The notes: a model not told the origin generated them from the sequence alone. 64,000 bases of DNA from Ascarosepion bandense (GCA_037127315.1 JBBBDQ010001942.1:604001-668000); one strand, 5' to 3'; numbered from the stretch's first letter, positions 11,014-22,015 are shown. Translations and numbers: made by a program.

Positions 11014-11200
11014 AATATTCTTGAATAATATCTCTGTGCTTCAACCACAAAACACGCTTTGGATTTAGTGGCTTGGTCGCGGAAGTCGTTGCTTGGGGAG
11101 GCACTATCCTATGGGCAAAGAAGCTTGGATTAGTTCCACCACGGAATTCGTGAGGAGCAGCACACTTCATCAAGCTTAATTTGTTACCTCTTTATCACCA

Positions 11201-11370
11201 GGGCCCATGGTACAGTTGGTATAACATCAGCTTAACAACCACAACTGTCTGGGTTCAATTCCTGGTAGTGGATGCACACTGCTGATGAGTCCCAAATATA
11301 GGACAAAACGGCCGTCCAGTGCTTTTTGCATTCTGTTGAGGTCGAATATAAAGCTCGATGATTTACTTAA
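11201..11370 (+). mobile_element. tRNA/hammerhead SINE, family A
   Basis: A tRNA-like head with box A TGGTACAGTTG (11208-11218) and a perfect box B GGTTCAATTCC (11252-11262) runs directly into a hammerhead motif (11270-11333). A short unique tail and a (TA)n-type 3' end follow. Length is about 170 bp, and no protein is encoded. The composition of Pol III promoter plus self-cleaving RNA resembles the Schistosoma SM-alpha elements in concept. The primary sequences outside the core are not claimed to be homologous. Confidence 0.75.
11270..11333 (+). ncRNA. Hammerhead ribozyme motif, type I, G12 lost
   Basis: CTGATGA (11282-11288), perfect GUCC/GGAC stem II, then AAAA where GAAA is required (G12 to A at 11305). 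Stem III is CGG/CCG with no loop (11309-11314), followed by U and C (11315-11316). Stem I pairs CACTG (11277-11281) with CAGTG (11317-11321) and GGATGCA (11270-11276) with TGCATTC (11327-11333), 12 pairs with a 5-nt bulge. The fold is excellent, but loss of the general-base G12 predicts inactivity. Confidence 0.7.
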
Positions 11371-11446
11371 TAATATATATATATGTATATAATTAAACTC
11401 TCTCAATACCCCATTTCCTAAATGTGTATGTGTAGTTTAATTAATG

Positions 11447-11492
<46 letters not shown>

Positions 11493-12900
11493 TGTGTGTG
11501 TGTGAGTGCATCTAAGAGTATATATAGGTATGAATGTGAGTATGAAAATATATGTGTAATTTGGGAGTATGTGTGAGAATTGTTAGCATGTTATATTATA
11601 TATAACACTATATGTCATATATAACACTATTTATACGCGTGGAAATCCTGTCTTCATAAAATATATATTTGTGAGTATACGAACGCAAGATTCATATGTA
11701 GGCATGAATAAATATATGTCTGTAAGCATGTATAAACATAAACACAGTCACATTTGTATGTATATGTGGGAATGTGTGTGCATGTGTGTATATGGATATA
11801 AGTGTACATGGGTAGGTTAATTTGTGGGGTTAAACATACATATGTATCCATGGAATTAGAAGTAGACGGTTAATGACTTAGTAGTCAACATCTTCGCAAC
11901 TGGTCTGAATACCCCCAACTGATATGAAGCTAATGCCTCTGTCCTGACTCTCTTTTCCTTTTTCTTTTTTGTTTTTTCTTATTTTTTTATTTTTTTATCT
12001 TTCTCTTCACTTAAAGGAAATGCTTATTCCGGCAAAATGTTTTTGTTAAAACGGTATAAATATTAACTGTTCTAACTTATTTTTAACACTGTAAATGTTG
12101 GTGATGTGGAAGTTGAAATATAGTGGCTGCAGTTTTGGGTATTTACAATTCTGATTTGATTCTGAAATATTGGATACTGTTTTGCTCTTAAAGTGCCAGA
12201 ATTTCTAGTCAAATATTATTTTCAGTTTTAACAGTGAGTCAGTTCTAATCTGTTCAATGATCAATCAATTCCACATCCATTGATGATGCTTTTTCGTTGC
12301 TATTGAAAATAGTTGATATCACAAATCATGGAATCATGGCAAATTATTCACCCAATAACACTTTATCAAAGATTTGATCCTTTATTATTGGTGGGTAATA
12401 TTGGCATGAAAAACAAAAAGCAACTTAGTGAATAAGAATGAAAATGGATGAATAAACCTTTAAGAAAAAGGGATGTTAAATCTTATTAAAGATTTAGACT
12501 TTATTTCTCATCTGGACAGTTTGTTATGATCCGTCTTTTTGCTACTATCTCAGTGTCAACATTTCAAGTATTTAACAGCACGTCTTTGAAATGAGACTTG
12601 AAACTGAAGGAAAATTAGAAGCAGAAGATCAGTTGATATAAAATTTATATATTGATTTGAGAATTATAAAATGGCAATAAAATTTTCAATTTTCCTTGCA
12701 GTGAAGTTTGTTTTATAAATTAATTAAGTGTTCTTAATGTGGTGTGAAATGCATGGACAGTCTTAGTTAATGATGATCAGCCTAATGTTTTTGCAAGTTT
12801 GTAGACAAAGGCTTAGTAGGCAATTGTTGGTTAATCACTTCTATTGTGTGCATGGACAAGGCCTAAGTCAGCAGCTACTTTTTGGGTTGTTTTTTAATAT
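11371..12900. other. No gene seen; (TA)n at 11448-11490
   Basis: Apart from TA and TG microsatellite tracts the stretch is AT-rich without recognised coding. Open frames around 11654-11851 and 12770-13003 look like low-complexity or repeat translations. Confidence 0.4.
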
Positions 12901-12904
12901 CTGC

Positions 12905-13190
12905 CTAAACAAGGTGGGTATGCCACAAGTGCACAGAGCATTACAGAGATACACAAAAGGAAAAAAGTGGGTGATGAGGAAAGAAGAAAAGGATGGAATT
13001 TAAGGAGATAGAAGAGGGCACTTAACATTGCATTTAAACTTTTTGAAGTTGTAGATATCAGGGAAGCAAGTAAAGGGTAGAGAGTTCCACAGGTAAGTAT
13101 GAGAAAAGAACCTGTTAGAGTAGTAGAGACAGTTGCATTTAACTATTTCAATGGTAAAAGGGTGAGACCTACATGCCAATCTAGTAGCCA
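12905..13190 (-). mobile_element. LINE 3' end, diverged
   Basis: Minus-strand copy of the jockey/CR1-like LINE. It keeps a tail-like start (AAGGTGGGTATGCCAC), a block complementary to the conserved TTTAAATGCAA segment, and the GCAAGTAAA...GAGTTCCACAGG region encoding the LWNSLP-like motif. Many frameshifts. Confidence 0.65.
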
Positions 13191-13209
13191 GATATTGAAA
13201 TGAGATGTG

Positions 13210-13450
13210 AGTTCAATACCAGGCTACAGCAGTGGTGAACAAAAAAAACTTAGGGAGTTGGGTTAAAGAGGAATAACTAAGACATTCGGAAATGGCATGA
13301 CTCATGGAATGAGAATAATCTTCCCCAGTGATCAAAATAAAGAGTTCAGTGCAATATCCCAGTCACCTGAAAAAGGCTGAAGTTTACAATGGCCAAAACA
13401 TTGTGAATATTGCAATATAGATGAGGACAACAGTCCAAACAATGTAAATA
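13210..13450 (+). mobile_element. tRNA-derived SINE, family D (head partly lost)
   Basis: Starts within the head (GAGTTCAATACCAGGCTACA carries the box B-like element) and proceeds through the body to a CTGAAAAAGGCTGAAG module, then into the tandem array that follows. Confidence 0.6.
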
Positions 13451-13945
13451 CCACGTCTTAGAAATATAGGTAAATCCTGAAGAAAGCCAGAGTGTACAAT
13501 GACTGAAACGTCATGAATATGGCAACAAAAATGAGGACAACAGTCTGAACAATACAGGGTAAATAGTTAAAATACCTCATCTCAGAAATATAGAGATATC
13601 CTGAAGAAGGCCAGAGCATACAATGGCTGAAAGGTTATGAATATGGCAATAAAAATGAGGACAACAGTCTGAACAATATAAATATTGTAAATAATTACAA
13701 TATCTCATCTCAGAAATATAGACAAATCCTAAGCATGCAATGGCTGAAATATCGTGAATATGGAACAAAAATGAGGACAACAGTTTGATTAATATAAATA
13801 ATCTAAATAATTACAATACTTCATCTCAGAAAAATAGACAGATCCTGAGCATACAATAGCCAAAATGTGGTGAACATGGCAACAAAGATGAGGACAACAG
13901 TCTGAACGATGTAAATAATATATCATCTCAGAAATACAGACAAAT
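13440..13945 (+). repeat. Tandem array of family D 3' units (~120-127 bp)
   Basis: About four direct repeats, each containing CATCTCAGAAATATAGA, a CCTGAAGAAGGCC...GGCTGAAA module (complete in the first units, deleted to CCTAAGCA in later ones), GGCAACAAAAATGAGGACA and a TAAATAATT block. Unit starts fall near 13453, 13579, 13706, 13825 and 13921. A two-unit version with 128-bp spacing is at 49100-49335. Confidence 0.75.
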
Positions 13946-14344
13946 ATTGATTTGGTTTCTGTTATTTGGTACAGTTCTTTATTATTCTTAAGCACCAGTC
14001 CAAGAGTTTTCAATAAGGATGGTCCTCTTTTGCTTCAGTTGCACAAAGCCATTTTTGACCATTTATCATAGAAAGCAGTTGTAGAAAGCTGAGAATTTGG
14101 AGATTTTTGAAAACATTTGCCACCACGTCTAAGATCAATATGATTTTTGGTTGGTTGTTTTGTTTTTATGGCACATCAACCTCGGCGGGTCATTTATTGC
14201 CAACAAAATTTTTTATTTATTTATTGCTGGTAATACCTTTTTCTTTTAACAATTTATTGTTGTTTTTATATAAGTTTTGTGTCTAGTAATGCTTTTTCTT
14301 TTTCAAGAATCAAGATTCATTGGGATTTGTTACTAAGGGCAGGA
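13946..14344. other. No gene seen
   Basis: Unassigned AT-rich sequence between the tandem array and the composite 5S/SINE. Confidence 0.4.
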
Positions 14345-14515
14345 TCCCCAATTCCTACCCTGTTATTTAACCCATAACTGGAGGAAAGGGATGGATTAAT
14401 AACTTTCCCAAGGGTACCTGTGCTTAAGTGAATGAAGGGTATTCAACTGGAATTTGAACTCGGCTCACCGATTTCTCTTTCCAAGCCGATATCCACTGCA
14501 CCACAACACACATCT
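14345..14515 (-). mobile_element. tRNA-derived SINE, family C (3' truncated), joined to 5S sequence
   Basis: On the minus strand the tRNA head (TGGTGCAGTGGATATCGG) starts only a few bases after the end of the 5S-like sequence and continues to the conserved TATGGGTTAAATAACAGG block, then stops. Other family C copies in the window have no 5S upstream. Confidence 0.8.
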
Positions 14516-14519
14516 GTCA

Positions 14520-14643
14520 CTATACGCTTCAGCACCTGGTATTCCCAAGCAGTCACCCATCTAAGTACTGACCAGGCTCAACATTGCTTAACTTCGGTGA
14601 TTGAGCGAGAACCGGTGTATTCAATGTAATATTGCCATAAGCC
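14520..14643 (-). rRNA. 5S rRNA-like sequence (pseudogene or 5S-derived SINE head)
   Basis: About 123 nt on the minus strand align end to end with animal 5S rRNA. Recognisable segments are TGAATACACCGGTTCTCG, the internal promoter box A-like GAAGTTAAGCAATG, and the box C-like TAGATGGGTGACTGCTTGGG, then AATACCAGGTGCT. Substitutions relative to a typical metazoan 5S (for example GCTTATGGCAATATTA at the 5' end) suggest a pseudogene or a mobilised copy rather than a functional rDNA unit. It is directly followed by a tRNA-SINE on the same strand. Confidence 0.85.
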
Positions 14644-14869
14644 ACATCAATATGAAATTCATGATCTGATCAGGCTTTTCAAGAACATGACTTGAGTTCT
14701 TAAGTTAATGCTTTGGTTTTGTGGCAATTTATGGTGTTGGTTATCATGTCCAAAAACAAAATACAAATAAAAAATTAATTTTGCTCTTACAATGTTCTGT
14801 CCAGAAAGAAATAAATAAAAATTAATTATAATCTTTCTATATTACTGAGAGAGGTATTGTAACTATTTA

Positions 14870-15070
14870 AATCATTTACACTGTTCAGACTGTTGTTCTC
14901 ATCTTTATTGCCATATTCACAATGTCCTGGCTGTTGTACACTCTGGCATTCTTCAGGATATGTCTATATTTCTGAAATGAGGCATTGTAGCTATTTACAC
15001 TATTTACATTGTTTGGACTGTTGTCCTCATCTTTATTGTCATATTCATGATGTTTTTATTATTGTACATC
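14870..15070 (-). mobile_element. Family D SINE 3' units, inverted
   Basis: Two units in reverse orientation, each with the complement of the CTGAAGAA...GAAAC module and TGAGGACAACAGTC-type sequence. They lie head to head with the plus-strand copy that follows. Confidence 0.6.
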
Positions 15071-15073
15071 AGG

Positions 15074-15395
15074 CCTTTTTCAGTAGATAAAAGCATTGGT
15101 TGAAGTAATCTAGTGACTTGAACCAAAAAGTTGTAAGTTCAATACCTGTCCACAGCAGATGAACAAAATTTTGAAGAATTGATTTACTAAAGGGTAATAG
15201 TTAAAACTGAGATATTCAGAAAAAGCATGGCATGTGGAAGTAGAACAATCTACCCAGGTAGACAAAATAAAGGCTTTGGTTTGAAATTTCAACATATATC
15301 ACCTGAAGAAGTCTGGAGTGTACCACGGCTGAAACATCATATTCATAATGTTTTGGCTGTTGATCATAAAGATTATGACAATAGTCCAAATAATC
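15074..15395 (+). mobile_element. tRNA-derived SINE, family D
   Basis: Head CAGTAGATAAAAGCATTGG with box B-like AAGTTCAATACC, then body, then CCTGAAGAAGTCTGGAGTG...ACGGCTGAAAC and the terminal CAAATAATCTAAAT block. Preceded by inverted 3' units of the same family. Confidence 0.65.
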
Positions 15396-15399
15396 TAAA

Positions 15400-16075
15400 T
15401 TAATTAATTTTAGTGTCTAAAATAATTATAATAAAATAATTTTAACAATTATAATTATCATTAATTCAGTCATTTGAAACCTATCAGAATCAACCCCACT
15501 AATCTTCTCTACACACACAAGCATATCGAACAAGCAGTTCACAGAAACAGGTCATTAACACATGCTTCAATGAAAATTTTGTTTCCTTTTCTTTTTCAGG
15601 CCTTGATTATAACATCTAGCACTTGACAAAAATTTAAAGTAAGAAAACTCTAGACACTTCTTGGATTTTTTCAACAAAATTATATGGGCACTCATTACAC
15701 ACATCTATAAAAAAATTTCAGGAAAGACAGCGTACACTTTGCTTATTCTTCATCTTTGCTTATTCTTCACTTTGCTTATTCTTCATCTTTCCCTTCTCTT
15801 CGATTCTGATCCATATTTGATCTACATTTGACCTCACACTCACAATGTTACTCAATATTACTGTCTCTCATTTCTCTAGTACCACATAAAAACCAGTTAA
15901 TAAATAATACTCATCTTACCATTTCTCATTTTTATGAGTATTTTTGTATTCATAATTGTTTGGGGGTTTATAATTATTTACTCAGAATTCTCCTGCAACA
16001 TCTAGTGTAGCCTATTCAATATTCAATTTTCTTATCTCCTATAATAAATTTGTTATTATTGATGACAGCTAAATC
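15400..16075. other. No gene seen
   Basis: AT-rich. A short direct repeat of TTTGCTTATTCTTC occurs at about 15739-15785. No coding evidence. Confidence 0.4.
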
Positions 16076-16084
16076 TATTTACAT

Positions 16085-16172
16085 TATTTACATTGTTCAG
16101 ACTGTTGTTCTCATTTTTAATACAATATTCATGATGTTTTAGCAGTTGTAGGCTTTGACCTTCTTCAGGACA
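16085..16172 (-). mobile_element. Family D SINE 3' unit, inverted
   Basis: Reverse-orientation 3' unit ending in the complement of CCTGAAGAAGG, abutting the plus-strand copy that starts at about 16173. Confidence 0.6.
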
Positions 16173-16500
16173 CATGGCCCAGTGGATAAAAACATTGGTT
16201 AGATCCAGTGACTTGACCCAAAAAGTTGTGAGTTCAATAGCTGGCTACAGCAGTGGTAAAAACAACTTAGAGAATTTGAGTAAAATAGAGATAACTAAGA
16301 CATCTGGAAGTGGCATGACTCATGGAATGAGAACAGTCTACTCTGGTGATTGAAATAAAGGATTCAGTTAAAAATTCCAATCATCTGAAGTAGATTGAAG
16401 TATACAACAACTGGAACACTGTGAATATGGCAACAAAGATGAGAACACCTGTCTAAACAATGTAAATAATTACAATACCTCATCTCAGAAATATGGACAA
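16173..16500 (+). mobile_element. tRNA-derived SINE, family D (near full length)
   Basis: Box A TGGCCCAGTGG (16175-16185) and box B-like GAGTTCAATAG (16230-16240) define the tRNA head. The body carries GGCATGACTCATGGAATGAG. The hammerhead-like module is degraded (CTGAAGTAGATTGAAG...ACTGGAAC). It ends in the AACAATGTAAATAATTACA block. Confidence 0.7.
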
Positions 16501-16504
16501 ATAG

Positions 16505-17354
16505 CCAAATTTATTTCTCGTCTTTATCGCTCCTATCCTCCATTAGCATGAAACAGGCTTGCCTCCCTGAGAGTAAAACACTATGTCTCTCACTCTCAGC
16601 ATACCTCAAGTGGAATGACTACATTGAATCCATTGCTAAATCCACTGCTAAGAAGGTTGGTTCACTGTGCAGGGCCAGCAAGTGTTTCCTGTCTGAGTCC
16701 ATCCTGCACATATACAAATCTACCATCCACCCGTGTATTGAATATTGCTGCCACATCTGGTCAGGTGCCCCTGCTGTTCACCTCAGGGTTCTTGACAGAA
16801 TCCAATGTAGAATCTGTAATGTGATAGATACCGACTTGGCAGCTCAGCTGCAGTCGCTATCTCACCGGTGTGACGTGGCTTCTCTGTGCCTCTTCTCTAA
16901 ATACTTTCATGGCTTCTGCTCCAATGAACTTAGATCACTGGTGCCTCCCAGGTATGAATTTACACGAGCTAATAGATTAGCAACTAGGTCCCACCCTTTT
17001 ACAGCGAAACTGATAAAATGTAACCACTATTTCTACTCTAACACTTCTTTTATCGTACCTCCTGCCTGTGGAATTTCCTTCCATATACTTGCTTATCCCA
17101 ACAGCTACAATCTCTAAGAATTTAAATGCAAGGTTAATAGACATCTCTTATCTCACTAATTCGCATCCATTCTCTCAGTCTCTTTTTTCCCTCTACTCCA
17201 CCTCTATTCTTGGTATTCTCATCCATCTATAACCCTCCTCCTGACATTTCCCATAACTAACCCACCTTTCTCATCACTTTCTCCTATGTAATCTCCTGCG
17301 CAACAGTGGCAGTAGAATTTCTTCCTTGGGGTGAAAAGATTTTTAAAAAAAACA
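16505..17354 (+). mobile_element. LINE C-terminal ORF2 region and 3' end
   Basis: A 190-codon frame (16548-17117) encodes the region after the RT palm: LKWNDYIESIAKSTAKKVGS, IYKSTIHPCIEYCCHIW, and LFSKYFHGFCSNELRSL. These are typical of jockey/CR1-like ORF2 C-termini. A 3' UTR and a short A-rich tail follow (17281-17354). 5' truncated and without an active RT core, so non-autonomous. Confidence 0.8.
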
Positions 17355-17934
17355 AATTTGTGATGTAACATTAAATTCCAGGAGAATTCTTCCATAACAG
17401 GAGAAGGAGCAAAAGTCTGGTTTCTAGCACCTTAAAACCAATTGATTCATGCTTTGGGCAGATTGAACTTGTAAACTTAGGCCAATATCTCATCCACATT
17501 GGAAAAGCACTGTACTGTGTGTGTTATGGGTGAGGCTTCAGGAGTCCCTAAATCAGTTTGTAGCAAACCCTTTCTTTGAAATTGTGCTGGAACAATATAT
17601 ATTTCTACCTGCCTTTTTAACTGATGATAATCTTTAAAAAGGACTTTAAAAATTGATATACCCTGGAAAGGAATATCAGTGAAAAGATAAGTGTAAGAAT
17701 GATACTTAACACAGGAAATAGATAGAAGGGATTTATTATACGAATGTACAATAAACCATAAGATACACAATAGCAATCAGCGAATAAGAGCGGAATAATC
17801 TATCAAGTAGAGAATGCCTTCACCTCTGACGTATGCTTCCTGGTTGCTTCTTGTCACTGTCCTTTATAGACTAGAGCATTCCATTATGGGGTATGGTAGG
17901 ATGTTCTACTATAACAAAAATAGAAAATGGTGTC
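17355..17934. other. No gene seen
   Basis: Short frames only. No relationship to other repeats in the window was noticed. Confidence 0.35.
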
Positions 17935-18416
17935 AGGATGTGTGTGATGCTGAGGAGGATACATTTAATGCAGTTAGAATTTGTAATTTTATTGGTCCTG
18001 ATCCAGCATCTTGGCCGCAGTCACTTTCTCACCACTGTATATAAGTCTCTGTGTCGTTTCTATAATGTCTTAATAGCAATTATTCTCATGAGCTTTCCTC
18101 TTTCATACCCTAAATTCACAAATTTAAGCATACTACTTGATTGTGAGATAGAGCTCATTATTTTATTGTTGAAATTACTGTGTAGCTGTAGGTTCTTTTC
18201 CAATAGTTTCTTCTTATGTACTTTCATGTGTGCAGAACTTTCTTTTAACTTCTTTATTTCCTGTCAGTTAGAAATTTCAAAAATTTAAATTAAGTATCAA
18301 TAGCCTTCTGTTCTTTTGTTCTTTCTACTTAGTAATGTTACTTAGTTTCTTTCACTCTCAGTAACCACTTGTGTGTTAGTGGCTTTATTGCCTTGTTTGG
18401 CATGAATGATTAAAAA
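17935..18416 (+). mobile_element. Strongly decayed LINE 3' end
   Basis: TTAGAATTTGTAATTTTATTGG and TTTCTCACCACTGTATATAA correspond to the RICNVIDTDL and LSHRCDVASL coding segments of better copies. The tail GTAACCACTTGTGTGTTAGTGG...ATGATTAAAA is recognisable. Coding is lost. Confidence 0.6.
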
Positions 18417-18442
18417 AAATTAAGTGCCATTACACATGGTAG

Positions 18443-18896
18443 TTATTTTTTGTTTTTCTTTTTTGCTGGGCATTGGGGACAAGCTCTTACTGCTTTATAA
18501 AATATTTCTAAAGCATGCAGGTAACATGGGAGTTTATGATTCTCCACAGCTTCTTGTTCTTTCTTTAAAACTTTCACAATCATTTCAGAAAAATGTCTAA
18601 CAATTATTCTCTGTGGTGGCAATGTTTTTTGTAAATCTTTTTGTATGTCAGTTGGAGCACAACTCAAGACTTGTGAGAGTTGTCTCCCTTCCATTTCATT
18701 CAGTATAATGGTGATAAGGAACTGGCTGCCAAGATCACTGGCTGCAGTTTCATTGTATTCAAAACCACCAGTAATGGTAAGAGCTTCTCTTTTACAAGTA
18801 TGTTTCTAATTTCCTTCAGTGCCATTTTTGTGGATTCCAGTAGTCAGTAATGTCTATATTGTGAAGTGTGTGTCCGACCAGATCAATAATGTTAGC
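18443..18896 (-). pseudogene. Exon-like remnant of an unrecognised protein gene
   Basis: On the minus strand an acceptor-like TTTTTAACTTACAG is followed by a frame encoding NIIDLVGHTLHNIDITDYW, then a +1 shift to MALKEIRNILVK, then another shift to REALTITGGFEYNETAASDL and on through ILNEMEGRQLSQVLSCAPT, LPPQRIIVRHFSEMIVKVLK and LHALEIFYKAVRACPQ to a lysine-rich C-terminus and stop. The amino-acid sequence looks like a helical (HEAT-like) conserved protein rather than repeat translation, and the frames join naturally at the shifts. I do not recognise the family. It could be a decayed exon or pseudogene, or a real last exon with assembly errors. Confidence 0.45.
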
Positions 18897-19606
18897 TGTA
18901 AGTTAAAAAGATCTAACAACTTTGAAAGCAAAGCAAATAAAAACGTTTTCTAAATACTTGCAAGTCAATACTTTTATGAAAGAACTTAAAACTTTTAGGG
19001 AAAGTGGATTAAATTTTTTTTTCATAGACTTTGAAATAATATTTTTGACAATTTGAACTCTAACAGCTCTGTATCTGAAGTCAACTCCTGTATAGATTTT
19101 AAATACATTTTTGAATTCTTTTTTCTTTGATGTGTTATACCCCTTAAAGACATGGACAGTCACTGCTCACCACAGCTTCCTGTCCCTACTCTAAAGAAAA
19201 TTTGTTATCTTACCATTTTTTCCAGTCCCTCTATTATTTATTTGATTAAATGTTAGGACGCTCTCCACCTTTGAAGTATAATGAACTGTTTCCAGGCACT
19301 ATGAATGGTGGTAGTGTCTAGAGTTGATGACTTTTAGATCAGTACAGATTATGAGTCAGTCGTGTATTTCCGGTTGTAAACCGAAAGTGATTCATTGCAC
19401 TCTACCACGTACAGAGACGTACACATTAATACCTTGTTTTCCTGTATAATACTAACCAACTTTGTAAATACCTTTCTTCCGTAATACATTTTATTATATT
19501 TATATTTCTGTTGTTTCGTTGTTATTACCTGCACAAATCAACATTAAACTTGTGTGGTAGGTTATTTACTTTTTCTAACACCTCTTCCTGAGGTTACCAC
19601 ACTTCA
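18897..19606. other. No gene seen
   Basis: Unassigned; a possible intron or intergenic sequence upstream of the minus-strand exon-like remnant. Confidence 0.35.
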
Positions 19607-20075
19607 GTGAAAACATCACCACAAAAAAACATAGAGCTATCCGCAGGAAGGGACTATATATACAGCTGGCCAACTATGGCCACAATCTTCGTAGACACCT
19701 CAATTACAAACACAACAAACAACATACTAGAAATGACACCACATGTACACTGGCCAATTGCCTTATTCCTGACACCAGTATATGCCACCAGGTATATGTC
19801 GTGTATCCCATACAATACACCAAATGTGAGGAATTTTATGTCAGCAGCATCACCAGACCATTACACATCAGAATCATTGAACACTTACACACAAAAGCAT
19901 CATCTTTCCACAAACACTTCAAAAAATGCAAAAACACAGAAAAAAACATAATAGTCAATACTGAAGCAAGAGAGTGGAACCAAAGAAGCTTATGTATAAA
20001 AAGTACTTTATAATGTCTAAGTTCCACCCACAGATCAACAATAGACAGGATCTCAATCTAGATTACATAACATAA
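19607..20075 (+). mobile_element. Penelope-like element, C-terminal GIY-YIG region
   Basis: The frame encodes CTLANCLIPDTSICHQ, then VVYPIQYTKCEEFYVSSITR, then PLHIRIIEHLHTKASSFHKH and, after a frameshift, FHPQINNRQDLNLDYIT. This is the order of a Penelope-like GIY-YIG endonuclease C-terminus: Y-x2-Y, C-x2-C, FY, R-x-H, EH, H-x3-C. The second GIY-YIG motif reads YVS rather than YIG, and the frame is broken near 20010, so the copy is dead. The RT domain is absent. Confidence 0.75.
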
Positions 20076-20225
20076 TAATTAATGCTATCATGCACCTGAC
20101 ACACGCTGGCCACAACAGTAAGATGTATACCCACAAACACACTATCACAGATTAACACACACAAATATATACCTTCAAACACGAGACTAGTAGCAACAAG
20201 TATAACACAATATCAGCCGGAACAT

Positions 20226-20226
<1 letters not shown>

Positions 20227-20283
<57 letters not shown>
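20227..20283. repeat. (CA)n microsatellite
   Basis: Nearly 28 uninterrupted CA repeats. More (CA)n tracts follow at about 20525-20558 and 20640-20725, so the whole 20220-20910 stretch is CA-rich simple sequence. Confidence 0.95.
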
Positions 20284-20287
<4 letters not shown>

Positions 20288-20523
20288 CCCCAAACTTATA
20301 GCCACTAGCAACATTATAACACACTATATATATATATATATATGCACATACACACACTCACTTATCTCATACTCCAACATACTTTATGCCAGAACACGTA
20401 TGCATATATATATTTACACACACACTTCAACATACTACACACTGGAACACATACACCCACACATATATTTCACACACATTCCAACATACTATACACCAGA
20501 ACACACACACACATCTATATATG

Positions 20524-20561
<38 letters not shown>

Positions 20562-20691
20562 CACATTATACTGAGAAGAGGCATGTAGGTATCTATATAT
20601 AAAATGAATGCGGGAGAAAATACATGAAGTATACACACATAAACACACACATGACACACTCACACACACACTCACACTCACACACACACAC

Positions 20692-20728
<37 letters not shown>

Positions 20729-20929
20729 AACACATGAGAGAACAGAATGAATACCCAATACCAATACCAGATCGCAAAAAACAAAAAATGTCAACGGGTC
20801 AACGCATACATATATAAACCATCACTCACACATATATAAACCATAAACACACATACACAGACATGCTCAAACACACTTACAAGTACACACATGCACGCAC
20901 ACACATACACACTCACTACAATTAATGAC

Positions 20930-21190
20930 AGCAGTAGCATCGAAGAATGACTGTGTATGGAAAGGCAAGGTCCATGGGACTGATGCGAAAACAAGCTCTC
21001 CTACAATTCTGAAGATGAGATTTTGATCTTGAAATATTAATGAATAATAAATAGGTAATACCCCTATTCACTATTGGGTATGATGGATAAATGATGATGA
21101 TTAACACCCAACACTTTCTTTACCTTCCTTTATTATACTAAATGCATTATGATAGCCTTCAAAAACCTACCCATACATTTTTCTATCTGC
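20930..21190 (+). mobile_element. Repeat family E with hammerhead-like module
   Basis: Homologous to 41750-41930 and to its duplicate at 47200-47300 plus 47788-47880. Shared blocks are the TTCTGA(A/T)GATGAGA hairpin followed by GAAATATTAA, ACCTTCCTTTA, and GCATT(A/G)TGA(T/C)AGCCTTCAA. The CTGAAGA (21009-21015), a GAGAT/ATCTT hairpin and GAAA (21031-21034) resemble a hammerhead with one extra base before stem II. No proper GUH was found. Confidence 0.5.
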
Positions 21191-21414
21191 TTTCAATATG
21201 TCCTGTGAGTGTTAAATTTGCCAAATCCCTTTTCATTATTATGTATTCTAGAAATTTCAATTTAGATTTTTAAATTTCAATTTCTCCCAGTCCCTGCTCC
21301 ACTATCCATTTTCATAAACTAATTAGGTAAATTATTTGGTGTTTCACTTTTCCCACAATATGTCCTCAGTGTGTTAAATTCTCTAAGTGTCCTTTTTTTT
21401 TCCTCTTTACCTTT

Positions 21415-22015
21415 TTATCCCAGGCAAGGCAGGACCATCACTGGTGTGCAGAGGGTTACAGTGAGAGAAGAAAAAACAAGGTACAGTGGGTTTCAATGAA
21501 AGAATAAGAGATGGATGGGATTCAAGGAGAAAAAAGATGGCAATTTATGTTGCTTTTAAGCCTTAGAAGATTGCAGCTATCAGGGAAGCAAGCAAACTGA
21601 AGGCAGTTCCACAAATGGGAAATGTGAGTAAAGAAACTATTAGAGTAGAAGAGGAAGTTATATTTAACTATTTCAATTGTAAAAGGTGAACCTTGATGCC
21701 AACCTATTAGCATGCTTCAATTCACATGGAAAAAGCACCAAGAAAAAAAATGCTTGTCAAATATTTGTAGAAAAGTCAGAGGGAAGCCACTGCTTGTTGG
21801 TGAGAAAGTAACTGAAGTATTCAATGCATGGATGAATGGTATATATTTATAAATGTGCAAGATTGGATTTTAACAAGTAAAACTTTCTGGTCAAACACAG
21901 TGACCCAACTTTCCTAGCAGTAGATACAATATAGATTCAATGTAGTCATTCCACTTCAGGTCAGTTGAGAGAGTGAGGCCAAGGAGGTGCATTGTGTTCC
22001 TCATTGCACAAATGT
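21415..22015 (-). mobile_element. LINE 3' end, minus strand
   Basis: Starts at the tail (CAAGGCAGGACCATCACTGG), passes the conserved LWNSL-like coding block (GGCAGTTCCACAAATGGG), has a foreign or diverged middle, and ends with CATTCCACTTCAGGTCAG, the complement of the LKWNDY coding segment. Decayed. Confidence 0.65.

Noticed and set aside
13440..13945. CRISPR array
   Set aside because: Repeats are ~125 bp with no unique spacers and belong to a SINE family; the genome is eukaryotic.
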